Source of the DNA: Paenibacillus sp. J45TS6
Lineage (GTDB): Bacteria; Bacillota; Bacilli; Paenibacillales; Paenibacillaceae
DNA: 64,000 bases
Assembly (NCBI RefSeq): GCF_018403285.1
Contig: NZ_BOSJ01000003.1
Coordinates: 186,001 to 250,000 of the forward strand
Direction of reading: 5' to 3'
Positions 42,345 through 50,541 of this stretch are shown here, in pieces (the first letter of the stretch is position 1; every line of letters begins with the position of its first letter). The notes under the pieces were generated by a model. That model did no database searches. It was not told the origin of the DNA and saw nothing but the letters and a program-made list of their open reading frames with translations. Both the position numbers and the translations under genes were made by a program.

Positions 42345-43376
42345 ATGTTAGACTTATTTAGTTCGTATCAGATCAAAGGATTAGATCTTAAAAACCGGGT
42401 GGTTATGCCCCCGATGTGTCAATATTCAGTTACCAAAAAAGATGGAGTAGCAAATGACTGGCATCATACGCACTATGTTAGCCGTGCAATTGGCGGTACG
42501 GGTCTGATTATCGTTGAGATGACAGATGTAGAGCCGGATGGACGAATAAGTGATTACGACCTTGGACTATGGTCCGACGAACAGATTGCACCACTCGCTA
42601 AAATTGTGGAAGATGTACATCACTACGGTTCAAAAATCGGCATTCAAATTGCTCATGCAGGACGTAAAGCGGAGGATGCGAATCCACCTGTCGCTCCGTC
42701 ACCTATCGCTTTTGATGAGGGATGGAAGACACCACGAGAACTGACAACGGAAGAAGTAAAAGGAATGGTAGAGAAATTCCGCCTTGCGGCACGTCGTGCT
42801 GTGCAGGCTGGATTTGACACGATTGAACTTCATGGAGCACATGGGTACCTTATTCATCAGTTCCAATCACCGATCACGAATAAAAGAACGGACGAATATG
42901 GACAGGATCGTAATAAATTTGCGGTTGAAGTCATTCGTGCAGTAAAAAGTGAAATGCCGGAAAGTATGCCGCTGATCATGCGTATCTCAGGAACCGAATT
43001 TGTTGAAGACGGATATCGTATTGAAGATAGTATCGAGTTCAGCAAAGCTTATAAAGAAGCTGGAGTAGATATGATCCATGTAAGTGCAGGGGGAGAAGGC
43101 CAGATTACAGCAGCAGGACGTCCGGGCACGCATGTTGCTTATCAGGTTCCTTTAGCAAGAGCGATCAAACAAAATGTTGATATTCCTGTCATTGCTGTAG
43201 GCAGATTGGATGATGCTGCGCTTGCGAATGCGGTTATTGGTAACGAAGATGCAGATCTTGTTGCTGTAGGTCGTGCTATGCTTAAGAACCCGTACTGGAC
43301 TTTAAATGCGGCAGAGCAGTTAAGAAAAGAAATAGAACTTCCTGAGCAGTACAAAATGGGATTCCGATTGAAATAA
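42345..43376 (+). CDS. namA: NADPH dehydrogenase, old yellow enzyme family
   Basis: 343 aa from ATG 42345, with AAGGAG 9 nt upstream; an earlier in-frame ATG (42306) lacks an SD. YqjM/NamA-type FMN enzyme that reduces alpha,beta-unsaturated carbonyls and nitro compounds. Key residues are visible: PPMCQYS with the redox Cys, HAGRKAE, ELHGAHGYLIHQFQSPITNKRTDEYG with the substrate-binding His pair, and AVGRAML. Probably an electrophile-stress enzyme under the MarR regulator that follows. Confidence 0.9.
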   Translation: MLDLFSSYQIKGLDLKNRVVMPPMCQYSVTKKDGVANDWHHTHYVSRAIGGTGLIIVEMTDVEPDGRISDYDLGLWSDEQIAPLAKIVEDVHHYGSKIGIQIAHAGRKAEDANPPVAPSPIAFDEGWKTPRELTTEEVKGMVEKFRLAARRAVQAGFDTIELHGAHGYLIHQFQSPITNKRTDEYGQDRNKFAVEVIRAVKSEMPESMPLIMRISGTEFVEDGYRIEDSIEFSKAYKEAGVDMIHVSAGGEGQITAAGRPGTHVAYQVPLARAIKQNVDIPVIAVGRLDDAALANAVIGNEDADLVAVGRAMLKNPYWTLNAAEQLRKEIELPEQYKMGFRLK

Positions 43377-43486
43377 GCAGAGAATGTATTGTAACTCGTG
43401 TTCATTCTTAATGTTTGCTATACTACAGTTATTGATTGTTTTGTCGTTGCATGGGTTCATTTATTATCCTGAAGGGAAATTACAAT

Positions 43487-43927
43487 ATGGAATCAAATCT
43501 TATGAATGACTTGATCTCGAACTGGCAGTCGCTAACTCAAATGATAACGAATATCGAGAATACACTTGAACAACAGTTACAAGAAAAACACGATTTATCG
43601 CTGAATGAATATTATATGCTCTTGTTCCTATCGGAAGCACCCATGAAGAAGTTGCGATTGCAGCAGCTTGAATCCATGGTGGGACTCAGCCAGTCGGCTA
43701 TGTCCCGACTCGTAGCTCGCTTCGAGAACAAAGGATGCGGGGCGCTTGCGCGGCATGCTTGTATAGAAGATCGCAGAAGTGTATATACGGCGCTGACAGA
43801 GATTGGTCAAGAAAAAGTGAATAAGGCTACACTTACGTTTCAAAAAGCACTTGCAGATGCATTGCCAGATAAGGAGATGGAAGAGCTTATAGTTAAGCTG
43901 CTTCAGTCCAAGCGTAAGTTCAAGTGA
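43487..43927 (+). CDS. MarR-family transcriptional regulator
   Basis: 146 aa from ATG 43487, with GAAGGG upstream. A winged helix-turn-helix (KLRLQQLESMVGLSQSAMSRLVARFENKGC) and the wing CIEDRRSVYTALTEIG. It probably represses namA and itself through the palindrome at 42254-42269 and responds to electrophiles or phenolic compounds; Cys80 and Cys85 (KGCGALARHAC) could be sensors. It ends before a terminator. Confidence 0.84.
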   Translation: MESNLMNDLISNWQSLTQMITNIENTLEQQLQEKHDLSLNEYYMLLFLSEAPMKKLRLQQLESMVGLSQSAMSRLVARFENKGCGALARHACIEDRRSVYTALTEIGQEKVNKATLTFQKALADALPDKEMEELIVKLLQSKRKFK

Positions 43928-44185
43928 ATATTTTACTACCGAAAGGGCTGTTGATTGATTACAATTAGCAGCCTTTTTGGTATGTGCAAAGAAGTTCTCT
44001 ACATGAAATATTGTAAAACTGAATCAATTTCATAACTCATGAAAACGATAAATTTGTCACTGTATATAGAAAAATAGAACCATTTTGATTTACATAGTCT
44101 TATTTAAAGCAACTAAAGGTATTACGAAATTGATTTACTATAAATGAAATTCAAACATATATCTTTTTTTGTAAGTTATATCCAT
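43928..44185 (+). other. Intergenic stretch: terminator and half-elements of a dispersed repeat
   Basis: The first part (43941-43978) holds a terminator hairpin (AAAGGGCTGTTGATT...AGCAGCCTTTTT). Beyond it lie AATCAATTTCATAA (44022-44035) and TTACGAAATTGATT (44122-44135), complementary arms also found as a compact hairpin at 52794-52836. I see no gene. Confidence 0.55.
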
Positions 44186-44224
44186 AATATGTCACGTTGT
44201 GATACAATCACGGTACGACATATT
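44186..44224 (+). promoter_or_regulatory. Concentric operator-like palindromes over the padR -10
   Basis: AATATGTC (44186-44193) and GACATATT (44217-44224) form perfect 8-bp arms. Inside, GTGAT-ACA-ATCAC (44199-44211) is another perfect palindrome with the same centre (44205). An extended -10 (TGATACAAT, 44200-44208) overlaps the centre. This looks like a PadR operator used for autorepression. Confidence 0.65.
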
Positions 44225-44269
44225 CACTTCATTTTAGCTGCATCGGTATAAGTAAAAGGAGGAAGCAGT

Positions 44270-44614
44270 CTGGTTATCGAAAAAACATTAAAAAAGTATC
44301 TGCCTATGTCAGAAACGGCATTTTATATTCTGCTCTCCTTAGCAGAGCCAAGGCATGGGTATGGAATTGTGAAACATGTAGAAGACATATCAAATTCAAG
44401 AATTCACTTAGGTTCGGGAACGGTATATGGAACGTTAACAAAAATGCAGAAAGATGGCATTATAACGGTATTTGCCGATGAGGAAAGAAAGACAGTTTAT
44501 GAAGTGACTGATCTAGGCAGGACATTAATCACAGCGGAGATCAGCAGACTTGAAGAGTTACACGATAACGCGCAGAAATACAGGAGGTTTTTTGGTGAAA
44601 ATAAAAGTATGTAA
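44270..44614 (+). CDS. PadR-family transcriptional regulator, apparent CTG start
   Basis: 114 aa. A PadR winged helix (FYILLSLAEPRHGYGIVKHVED, then GSGTVYGTLTKMQKDGII). The only good SD (AAAGGAGG, 44255-44262) is followed by CTG 44270 at 7 nt, in frame. The residues it adds (VIEKTLKKYLPMSET) match the usual PadR N-terminus. The first ATG (44306) has no SD. PadR proteins repress their own unit with a membrane protein partner, and a DUF2812 gene overlaps its end by 20 nt, a common PadR-DUF2812 pairing. Confidence 0.82.
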   Translation: MVIEKTLKKYLPMSETAFYILLSLAEPRHGYGIVKHVEDISNSRIHLGSGTVYGTLTKMQKDGIITVFADEERKTVYEVTDLGRTLITAEISRLEELHDNAQKYRRFFGENKSM

Positions 44615-45812
44615 ACCCTTTTGGAGTTATGATGTGCAGAAAACAGAGGAATGGCTTTCATCGATGTCGGAGAAAGGTCATGAATTAATAGAATTGAATC
44701 GGTTAACTCGATATTTTATATTTCAGCAAGGGGAACAGAGAAAAAGGTTGTACAAGATAGGGTTCGATAAAGTTCAAAAGAAGTCATTGTCTAGCTTTTT
44801 ATCACATAATGGATGGGCAATGGTTTTGCAGAGTGGAAACTGGTATGTAGCGGCTAATGATAAACCTTCAAATGAAATTGAAAGCTATCCTGTACGTGAA
44901 AACATCATCAAACATAACAAAAAAATCATGTATCTTTTTGGGAGTATCTTTATTTATTTAACAGTAATTGTTTTATTTTACTTGCTAATAGGATTTGTTT
45001 TATCCTCCAAAGTTCAGTTTGGTTTTGTGAAAAGTCCGCTTTGGATTATCTCCTTCCTCTCCGCAGGAATGGGAATCATGCTATGGGCACTTTCCTTTTA
45101 CTCTATTACCAAGATAAAGGGGTCAAATAAGAGGTTGCTTGGTGAAAGCAATCATTCACTAGAGAGCAATGATTCACTAGAGAGCAATGATTCACTAGAG
45201 AGCAGACAAGAGGAAGAAAGACCGAGCAGGGAAGAAATAAAACAGTTAAGACGTTCAGGACAAATCGTAGTAAAGCGAAAGTATGCTTGGACTTATGCGC
45301 CGGATAAGCTTGAAAAATGGCTGGAGACAATGGAGGAAAATGGGCTCCATCTTTATTATGTGGGGAAAACAGGAGCCACTTTTTATTTTAAAAAGGGTAC
45401 TCCCCGTAAAGTAAGTTATTGTGCAGTTTACCAAAACTATATAGATGAAGCTTACTATACTTTTCACAAAGAGGCGGGTTGGAAGCAGATTTATTTTACA
45501 CCGTTCAACTTTCAAATATGGACTTTATGGAGCCATGAGTATGCAATAGGGGAAGAGCCGCCTCACATCTATAGTGATAAATCTAATCAGTTAAAACATG
45601 CTAAACGCATTGCTGCTACCTACTCATGTATATCTATACCTATTGTAGTTGTCCATCTTCTAAAAATAGGAGAATACAGTCAGTTACTACACATTCAAAA
45701 CTTTGATTTATCTCAAATGATTCAGCTTCTGCTTGGTATTTTGGTCATTTTCATTTTTGGTTCTTTAACGATCCGGACTTGGTTGTATTATAGACGAATT
45801 CGATCATTATAG
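44595..45812 (+). CDS. DUF2812 membrane protein with two DUF2812 units
   Basis: 405 aa from GTG 44595 (CAGGAGG 7 nt upstream). Two DUF2812-like halves: about 1-90 (PFWSYDVQKTEEWLSSMSEKGHELIELN) and about 215-330 (YAWTYAPDKLEKWLETMEENGLHLYYVG). A membrane hairpin follows each (about 115-180 and 340-400). The linker holds the repeated motif SNDSLE, encoded by a perfect-to-near-perfect 18-bp repeat (45147-45200). The family is commonly cotranscribed with PadR; its function is unknown. It overlaps padR by 20 nt. Confidence 0.8.
   Translation: MKIKVCKPFWSYDVQKTEEWLSSMSEKGHELIELNRLTRYFIFQQGEQRKRLYKIGFDKVQKKSLSSFLSHNGWAMVLQSGNWYVAANDKPSNEIESYPVRENIIKHNKKIMYLFGSIFIYLTVIVLFYLLIGFVLSSKVQFGFVKSPLWIISFLSAGMGIMLWALSFYSITKIKGSNKRLLGESNHSLESNDSLESNDSLESRQEEERPSREEIKQLRRSGQIVVKRKYAWTYAPDKLEKWLETMEENGLHLYYVGKTGATFYFKKGTPRKVSYCAVYQNYIDEAYYTFHKEAGWKQIYFTPFNFQIWTLWSHEYAIGEEPPHIYSDKSNQLKHAKRIAATYSCISIPIVVVHLLKIGEYSQLLHIQNFDLSQMIQLLLGILVIFIFGSLTIRTWLYYRRIRSL
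45147..45200 (+). repeat. 18-bp tandem repeat, three copies, inside the DUF2812 gene
   Basis: Unit AGCAATGATTCACTAGAG (one base differs in the first copy). In-frame; it encodes SNHSLE/SNDSLE/SNDSLE in the linker between the two domains. It can change length without shifting the frame. Confidence 0.9.
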
Positions 45813-45893
45813 ATAATTAGTAAAACCGCTTATTTCAAATAGCAGGGCCAAGCATATGATAATCTATCACTAGAATTAGGAGGTAGAGAACGT

Positions 45894-46316
45894 ATGAGCC
45901 AATTTATAGACTCTAGAACATCTCAGAATGCTTCGACATCAAACTCGATATCCATCCCTATTCTTCTGCTTAATACCCCGCAATTGTTTGGCCAAATTGG
46001 ACTATTAACAGCTGGTGCAGGACCCAATCCGCGTGTGGTATTCAGTGGGACGATTTCCGTACAGGTTCCGCTTGCTTTAGCAGGTATTACGATAAGAATA
46101 GTGAGAGGGACAGCACCGACAGATCCCATCGTATATTCTGCAACTTCCACATTTGACCTCAGCCTATTAGCTCCACAGATTATTAACTTTACTGCAACAG
46201 ACTTTAATCCACCCGTCGCTCCTCAGTTGACCTATTCCGCTTATGTCATCTCGAATCTACTCGGTACAATACGTGTAGGACCAGAGACATTTAATGGACA
46301 ACTTTATACGGATTAA
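45894..46316 (+). CDS. Hypothetical protein, possible spore-surface beta-sandwich
   Basis: 140 aa with AGGAGG before ATG 45894. An N-terminal Ser/Asn/Thr-rich tail (MSQFIDSRTSQNASTSNSIS) precedes a Leu/Ile/Thr-rich beta-type domain. No Cys and no signal peptide. The composition and a C-terminal GTIRVGPETFNGQLYTD are reminiscent of exosporium or spore-coat surface proteins of Bacillales, but I cannot name a family. The last 43 codons reappear, decayed, at 58252-58383, so the gene once had a second copy. Confidence 0.6.
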   Translation: MSQFIDSRTSQNASTSNSISIPILLLNTPQLFGQIGLLTAGAGPNPRVVFSGTISVQVPLALAGITIRIVRGTAPTDPIVYSATSTFDLSLLAPQIINFTATDFNPPVAPQLTYSAYVISNLLGTIRVGPETFNGQLYTD

Positions 46317-46365
46317 TGTGTGTTATCAGGGTATTGAATAGAATAGATTCTATTTGAAAAAAGAG

Positions 46366-46396
46366 AAAGGCAGTGAGGTGACCTCACTGCCTTTCG
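46366..46396. terminator. Bidirectional terminator between the 45894 gene and yjbQ
   Basis: GAAAGGCAGTGAGGT and ACCTCACTGCCTTTC are perfectly complementary with almost no loop. A-rich and T-rich flanks on either side. Confidence 0.85.
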
Positions 46397-46408
46397 TATG
46401 TAACAACG

Positions 46409-46810
46409 TTAACCTTCCATGATCTTAATATAACAATCCCGGTTACGTGGTCCATCAAATTCGCAAAAATAGATCCCTTGCCATCTTCCAAGCAGTAGTT
46501 CTCCATTCTGTATAATAACCGTCTGAGATGTTCCTGTCGTTATGGCTTTCAGATGGGAGGCAGTGTTGCCTTCGGCGTGCCGATATTTCGGATGGTTCCA
46601 AGGATAAACTTCATCCAGTCTCATGAGTACATCATGCTTCACATCAGGGTCCGCATTTTCATTAATGGTAATCCCAGCAGTTGTATGCGGGGTATAGATG
46701 ACTGCTAAGCCGTCTGAAATCCCACTTTTACGTACATAAGACTGTACGTCTCGTGTAATATCTCTCATTTCATCTCTTTTGGATGTATTCAGTTCAATTT
46801 TGTGCAACAT
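46409..46810 (-). CDS. yjbQ: YjbQ family protein (UPF0047)
   Basis: 133 aa from ATG 46810 (CAGGAGGGAAAGAC just upstream; ATG 46852 has no SD). The YjbQ signature is complete: [39 protein letters not shown] and [16 protein letters not shown], which form the metal-binding site. Such proteins have weak thiamine-phosphate synthase activity; the physiological role is uncertain. A single gene between terminators. Confidence 0.9.
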   Translation of the reverse strand: MLHKIELNTSKRDEMRDITRDVQSYVRKSGISDGLAVIYTPHTTAGITINENADPDVKHDVLMRLDEVYPWNHPKYRHAEGNTASHLKAITTGTSQTVIIQNGELLLGRWQGIYFCEFDGPRNRDCYIKIMEG

Positions 46811-46977
46811 GTCTTTCCCTCCTGAACGAAATGTTATTCTTATTGTACACATGGTTTATGTAAATGTAACCATTCCTTTGATTTATTCAAAAAAAATGTG
46901 CGAGGTTAACAATGTGAGAACAAACCGATCTTATAATGAATATATCTACACCAGTGCTTCAAGGAAGGATGAGGATA

Positions 46978-47187
46978 ATGAACGGAGTAGCGAATCACCA
47001 GTTATGTATGATGGATGAATGTTTAGAGGCCGATCGCCTACGTGCAGCGAAAAAACAACTTGTATTTCAAGTGGCGGATCTTCCTCGAGAGATTAAAATT
47101 TTGGCGATGGAATGGGGATGGGACGATCCCGAGGTGCTTGACAGAATAGATACCCATATAAATTCAAAAAACAGCAGTATATTCTAA
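46978..47187 (+). CDS. Small hypothetical protein, 69 aa
   Basis: The start ATG 46978 is preceded by AAGGAAGGATGAG. Helical and charged; the run LRAAKKQLVFQVADLPREIKIL and the end DRIDTHINSKN loosely recall Spo0E-type small phosphatases, which carry a terminal L-D-x-x-I motif, but the match is too weak for a name. No membrane segment. A short GC-rich hairpin with eight T (47200-47220) ends the unit. Confidence 0.55.
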   Translation: MNGVANHQLCMMDECLEADRLRAAKKQLVFQVADLPREIKILAMEWGWDDPEVLDRIDTHINSKNSSIF

Positions 47188-47199
47188 CCGTACCTTTAC

Positions 47200-47220
47200 C
47201 GCAGATGAGCGGTTTTTTTT
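47200..47220 (+). terminator. Terminator after the 69-aa gene
   Basis: ACCGC pairs with GCGGT around a 6-nt loop, followed by eight T. Confidence 0.6.
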
Positions 47221-47248
47221 GTATATAAAATGGAGGAATAAACTTGGA

Positions 47249-47286
47249 AAATGACGAGATTCTGCGTTTGCAGTCGCTCGTCATTT
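47249..47286 (-). terminator. Hairpin after azlD
   Basis: AAATGACGAG (47249-47258) pairs with CTCGTCATTT (47277-47286). It lies 10 bp after the azlD stop codon and has a short T run on the minus strand. Confidence 0.6.
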
Positions 47287-47295
47287 GATTATGTA

Positions 47296-47619
47296 TTACA
47301 TCATGAAACGAAGTAAAGCCATGCAGGCAACACCAATAATGACGGTGAGAGAGAGACTTTTTGTCCATATAGCAGTAATGACGGATGGAATCAGTGCAAT
47401 CACTACATGCCAGTCAAAACGAAGCAGGCTGCCCGTATCTAGCAGCATACTTTCAGTAACCAGCGCTGTCAGAATGCATACAGGGATATAAGAAAGCCAT
47501 TTTAGGACGACCTCAGGCATCTGTACACTGCGAACAAAAATAAAAGGAATGATGCGTGGAAGCAAGGTAACGATCATACATCCTAGAATCAGCCCAATCA
47601 TATTCATACTTATCGTCAT
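47296..47619 (-). CDS. azlD: AzlD family branched-chain amino acid exporter subunit
   Basis: 107 aa with four hydrophobic segments. GLILGCMIVTLLPRIIPFIFVRSVQMPEVVLKWLSYIPVCILTALV is the AzlD signature. It is the small subunit of the AzlCD exporter of leucine analogues and branched-chain amino acids. Its ATG overlaps the end of azlC by 4 bp, so both are made together. Confidence 0.88.
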   Translation of the reverse strand: MTISMNMIGLILGCMIVTLLPRIIPFIFVRSVQMPEVVLKWLSYIPVCILTALVTESMLLDTGSLLRFDWHVVIALIPSVITAIWTKSLSLTVIIGVACMALLRFMM

Positions 47620-48341
47620 CGATCTGTCACCACCCCAATGGTTGCCACAACAATGGTTGAAATGAGTACGGCGATATGAGAAGGAAGCAGGGAAGAGAGA
47701 ACAATCATCGAAATAATCATATACAGAACTAGGGACAAGCGGTGCGTTAGTTTGTTTTTTGGAGTAGATTGTAACTGCAATACTAATAAAGCCGCAAACA
47801 TAGCGACAAGAGCAAAATCAAGTCCGAGCGCTTCAGGATTGGATATCCACTGGCCCGACATGGCTCCTAGCGTACAAGCAGCGATCCAGCATAAATAGGC
47901 TGTAATATTTAAACCGTTCATCCAGCGATTATTGAGTTTACCCTGTCCGGCGATCCGGCTTGCAGCAACACCAAATGTTTCATCGGTTAATAATGCTCCA
48001 AAACCTATGTTTTGCGGCAGCGAGTAACGGGTCAAATAAGGCGCAACGGTCAGACTTAGTAGAAAGTGCCTCAAATTAACAATAAAAGTGGTAAAAATGA
48101 TCGCTGAAGCAGGTGTACTCGTCACAAGGAGCGCGCAGATAATGAACTGTGCTGATCCCGCATAGACAAGGATAGATAATAAAGCGACTTCAAGAATGCT
48201 TAGATTAGAGGAGATGCCTACGATTCCAAAAGCGAATCCGATGCTCATATATCCTAGCAAAGTGGGGACACAGTCTTTCACACCCTGTACAAACGAATCC
48301 TCGCTAGCTGTTCGGGTTTGATGAAGCAGAGGTAAGCTCAT
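47616..48341 (-). CDS. azlC: AzlC family branched-chain amino acid exporter subunit
   Basis: 241 aa, about eight hydrophobic segments. The opening VQGVKDCVPTLLGYMSIGFAFGIVG and the middle YAGSAQFIICALLV...IIFTTFIVNLRHFLLSLTVAPYL are diagnostic of AzlC. It acts with AzlD. AAAGGAAGAAA precedes ATG 48341. I see no T-box or Lrp-type site in the short upstream region. Confidence 0.89.
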   Translation of the reverse strand: MSLPLLHQTRTASEDSFVQGVKDCVPTLLGYMSIGFAFGIVGISSNLSILEVALLSILVYAGSAQFIICALLVTSTPASAIIFTTFIVNLRHFLLSLTVAPYLTRYSLPQNIGFGALLTDETFGVAASRIAGQGKLNNRWMNGLNITAYLCWIAACTLGAMSGQWISNPEALGLDFALVAMFAALLVLQLQSTPKNKLTHRLSLVLYMIISMIVLSSLLPSHIAVLISTIVVATIGVVTDR

Positions 48342-48486
48342 GAAGATTTCTTCCTTTCAAGTAATAAAGTGCTTTTTTATATCAGATTACTATAGTAAAG
48401 AGTTCAGCTGGTTGTCAATCAATGGCAAAGAAAGATAAACTCTATATAGTTAAAGTGACCGCAATAATAGAGAGGGGCATGTTGAG

Positions 48487-49077
48487 ATGATAAATGATTT
48501 ATGGATGAAAGATAGGGTCAGCACGAAAGAACAACTTCGTATGAAGATTGAAGAGCCTCGGGAAGCGATCATCAGAAAATCTGTGGATGTCGTAGACGAA
48601 CATATTGAAAAGTATTTGCAATTGTCTTCCTTATTCTTTCTAGGTACAGCGAATTCCAAAACACAGATGGATGTTTCTCCGAGAGGAGGAAAGCCTGGAT
48701 TCGTTAAAGTGCTTGATCAGAAGCATATTGCTTTTCCAGATCGTAGCGGGAATAAGAGAGCGGATTCTTTACTTAACATCATTGATAACCCAAGTGTAGG
48801 TATGGTCTTTATTATTCCAGGTCTTAATGAAGTGCTTCGTATCAACGGAAGAGCCTTCATTACTCAGAATGAGGATTTTATTCAAAGTCAGGAATGGGAC
48901 GGGACAACGACAGGACTTGCCGTTGTGGTCGAAGTTGAAGAATGTTTCATTCACTGTCCAAAAGCCTTTATCCAAGGCGCAGTATGGTCATCCGAAAGCT
49001 GGCCTCAGAAAGACGAATTGCCTAATACGGCTGAGATGTATAGAGCACATCTCTTGCTGAACGGTATCACATTATAA
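48487..49077 (+). CDS. Pyridoxamine 5'-phosphate oxidase-family FMN-binding protein
   Basis: 196 aa split-barrel flavin reductase-like protein of the PPOX family. Conserved parts are FFLGTANSKTQMDVSPRGGKPGFVKVLDQKHIAFPDRSGNKRADSLLNIIDNPSVGMVFIIPG and the C-terminal ECFIHCPKAFIQGAVW. It probably reduces or binds FMN; the substrate is unknown. SD GAGAGGGG before ATG 48487. The MFS exporter gene starts 43 bp after it, so the two may be cotranscribed. Confidence 0.82.
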   Translation: MINDLWMKDRVSTKEQLRMKIEEPREAIIRKSVDVVDEHIEKYLQLSSLFFLGTANSKTQMDVSPRGGKPGFVKVLDQKHIAFPDRSGNKRADSLLNIIDNPSVGMVFIIPGLNEVLRINGRAFITQNEDFIQSQEWDGTTTGLAVVVEVEECFIHCPKAFIQGAVWSSESWPQKDELPNTAEMYRAHLLLNGITL

Positions 49078-49120
49078 CTCTTTTTGTTTTTAGAATGGGG
49101 ACAAGAGGGGTTGACTAACA

Positions 49121-50371
49121 ATGCTGAATATACCGCAGATCACATTGCTGAGTAAAAATCGGAATATGTTCTGGGCATTTGCGGGTATGCTGATTTCTCG
49201 TCTTGGAGATGGTGTATACTCTGTGGCTGTCATTGCCCTTGCCTATGGGATTACACAATCTGGAGCTGGGACTGGAATCGTACTGGCTGCTTTTGCACTT
49301 TCTAGCTTTCTGTTTGGATCCCTATCTGGCGTAGCATCGGATCGGTGGAATCGTAAGATGCTGCTCGTTAGTTCGAGTCTTCTATGCAGCGGTGTTGTTA
49401 TAACAATGGCTGTACTGTCTTACTCAGGAATCTTGAACGTGACAAGTTTAACGATCCTCTCCTTCTTACTTGGTGCGGCTACTCAATTTTTTGAACCTAT
49501 TGTCAATGCCTTAATTCCCAGGTTCGTGACCAAAGGTGAACTCACAACCGCGAATGCAACGATCGGGATGACAGATAGTCTTGGCTATATTGCTGGGCCC
49601 GCTGCAGCTGCCGTTCTTCTTGCATGGTTACCGATCGAGATCGTTCTACTGATCAATGCAGCTTCCTTCTTATTCGCCTCTCTCGCTGCATGTTTCCTAC
49701 ATATACCGCAAATACCCAAGACCGAAAAGAAGCAAACTTCTGTTTTTACAGAGGCAGTGGAAGGATTTACATTTGTCTATCAAACCAAACGTATTCGGCA
49801 ATTGTTCATCATTAGCTGCTTGTCCTTACTAGCATATTCCCCCTTCTTTGTACTTCTACCCTTATTTCTAGACCAAGATTTATTATTATCTGCTGAGCGC
49901 CAGTCTGCCGTGATTGGAATGATTTATTCTTCACTTGCGTTAGGACAATTAGCAGGGTATGCGGTGGTATCGTATTTGCGCTTCAGTACATTTAAGCTGC
50001 TCGGCATAGGGTATTTGCTGCAAGCGATCGGCTTTGGCTGCCTGATATTCGTTCATGAAGAGCTGTGGATTGTCTTTTTTATTTTTATTGCCGGGATTTC
50101 TTTTGGTCTAACCGGATCTGCCTTCCACACGAATTTGCAGTCTAACACTCCAGATGATCGCCTTGGAAGAGTCTATGGTGTGAATTATACCGTCAGCGGA
50201 CTTAATGCACCGATCGGAAGAAGCGGCTCAGGTATACTGGCGGATGCTCTGGGAACCAAAGTGATGTTTTCAGGCATGACGTTTCTGTTTCTCGTATCGT
50301 CAGCGATGTCATTTTGGCAGACGAAAGGGAAAGCGGCTGCACAAGAGGAAAATAACCACTTGCCTATGTAA
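49121..50371 (+). CDS. MFS efflux transporter (MFS_3/enterobactin-exporter type)
   Basis: 416 aa with twelve hydrophobic segments. ISRLGDGVYSVAVIALAYGITQSGAGTG and SGVASDRWNRKMLLVSSSLL match the MFS_3 group (macrolide and siderophore exporters). The cytoplasmic linker between the two halves is at about 190-215. Probably exports a drug or secondary metabolite; the substrate is unknown. A terminator follows. Confidence 0.83.
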   Translation: MLNIPQITLLSKNRNMFWAFAGMLISRLGDGVYSVAVIALAYGITQSGAGTGIVLAAFALSSFLFGSLSGVASDRWNRKMLLVSSSLLCSGVVITMAVLSYSGILNVTSLTILSFLLGAATQFFEPIVNALIPRFVTKGELTTANATIGMTDSLGYIAGPAAAAVLLAWLPIEIVLLINAASFLFASLAACFLHIPQIPKTEKKQTSVFTEAVEGFTFVYQTKRIRQLFIISCLSLLAYSPFFVLLPLFLDQDLLLSAERQSAVIGMIYSSLALGQLAGYAVVSYLRFSTFKLLGIGYLLQAIGFGCLIFVHEELWIVFFIFIAGISFGLTGSAFHTNLQSNTPDDRLGRVYGVNYTVSGLNAPIGRSGSGILADALGTKVMFSGMTFLFLVSSAMSFWQTKGKAAAQEENNHLPM

Positions 50372-50407
50372 AAGGACTTATAATAAACGCATTTTAAAAT
50401 GTACACT

Positions 50408-50460
50408 AAAACAAAGCATACGAAGAGACATTTTGTTTCTTCCTTGCTTTGTTTTTTTGA
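50408..50460 (+). terminator. Intrinsic terminator after the MFS gene
   Basis: AACAAAGCA pairs with TGCTTTGTT across a long loop, followed by seven T. Confidence 0.75.
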
Positions 50461-50482
50461 TTTAAGGCTAATTTCATTCCAT

Positions 50483-50501
50483 AACTCATACGATGAGTTA
50501 A
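50483..50501 (+). promoter_or_regulatory. Perfect palindrome upstream of the mau-like operon
   Basis: TAACTCAT-ACG-ATGAGTTA is a perfect 8-3-8 inverted repeat located about 40 bp before the first gene of the operon. TACGAT within it could serve as a -10. A dimeric repressor or activator site is likely. Confidence 0.55.
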
Positions 50502-50541
50502 GGGAAGTAATTAACCATGTGAAATAAGGGGAGATGCGAAG

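Noticed and set aside
47244-47288. 14-codon TTG ORF with a good SD at the azlD terminator
   Set aside because: It consists almost entirely of the terminator hairpin, so the SD match is probably chance.
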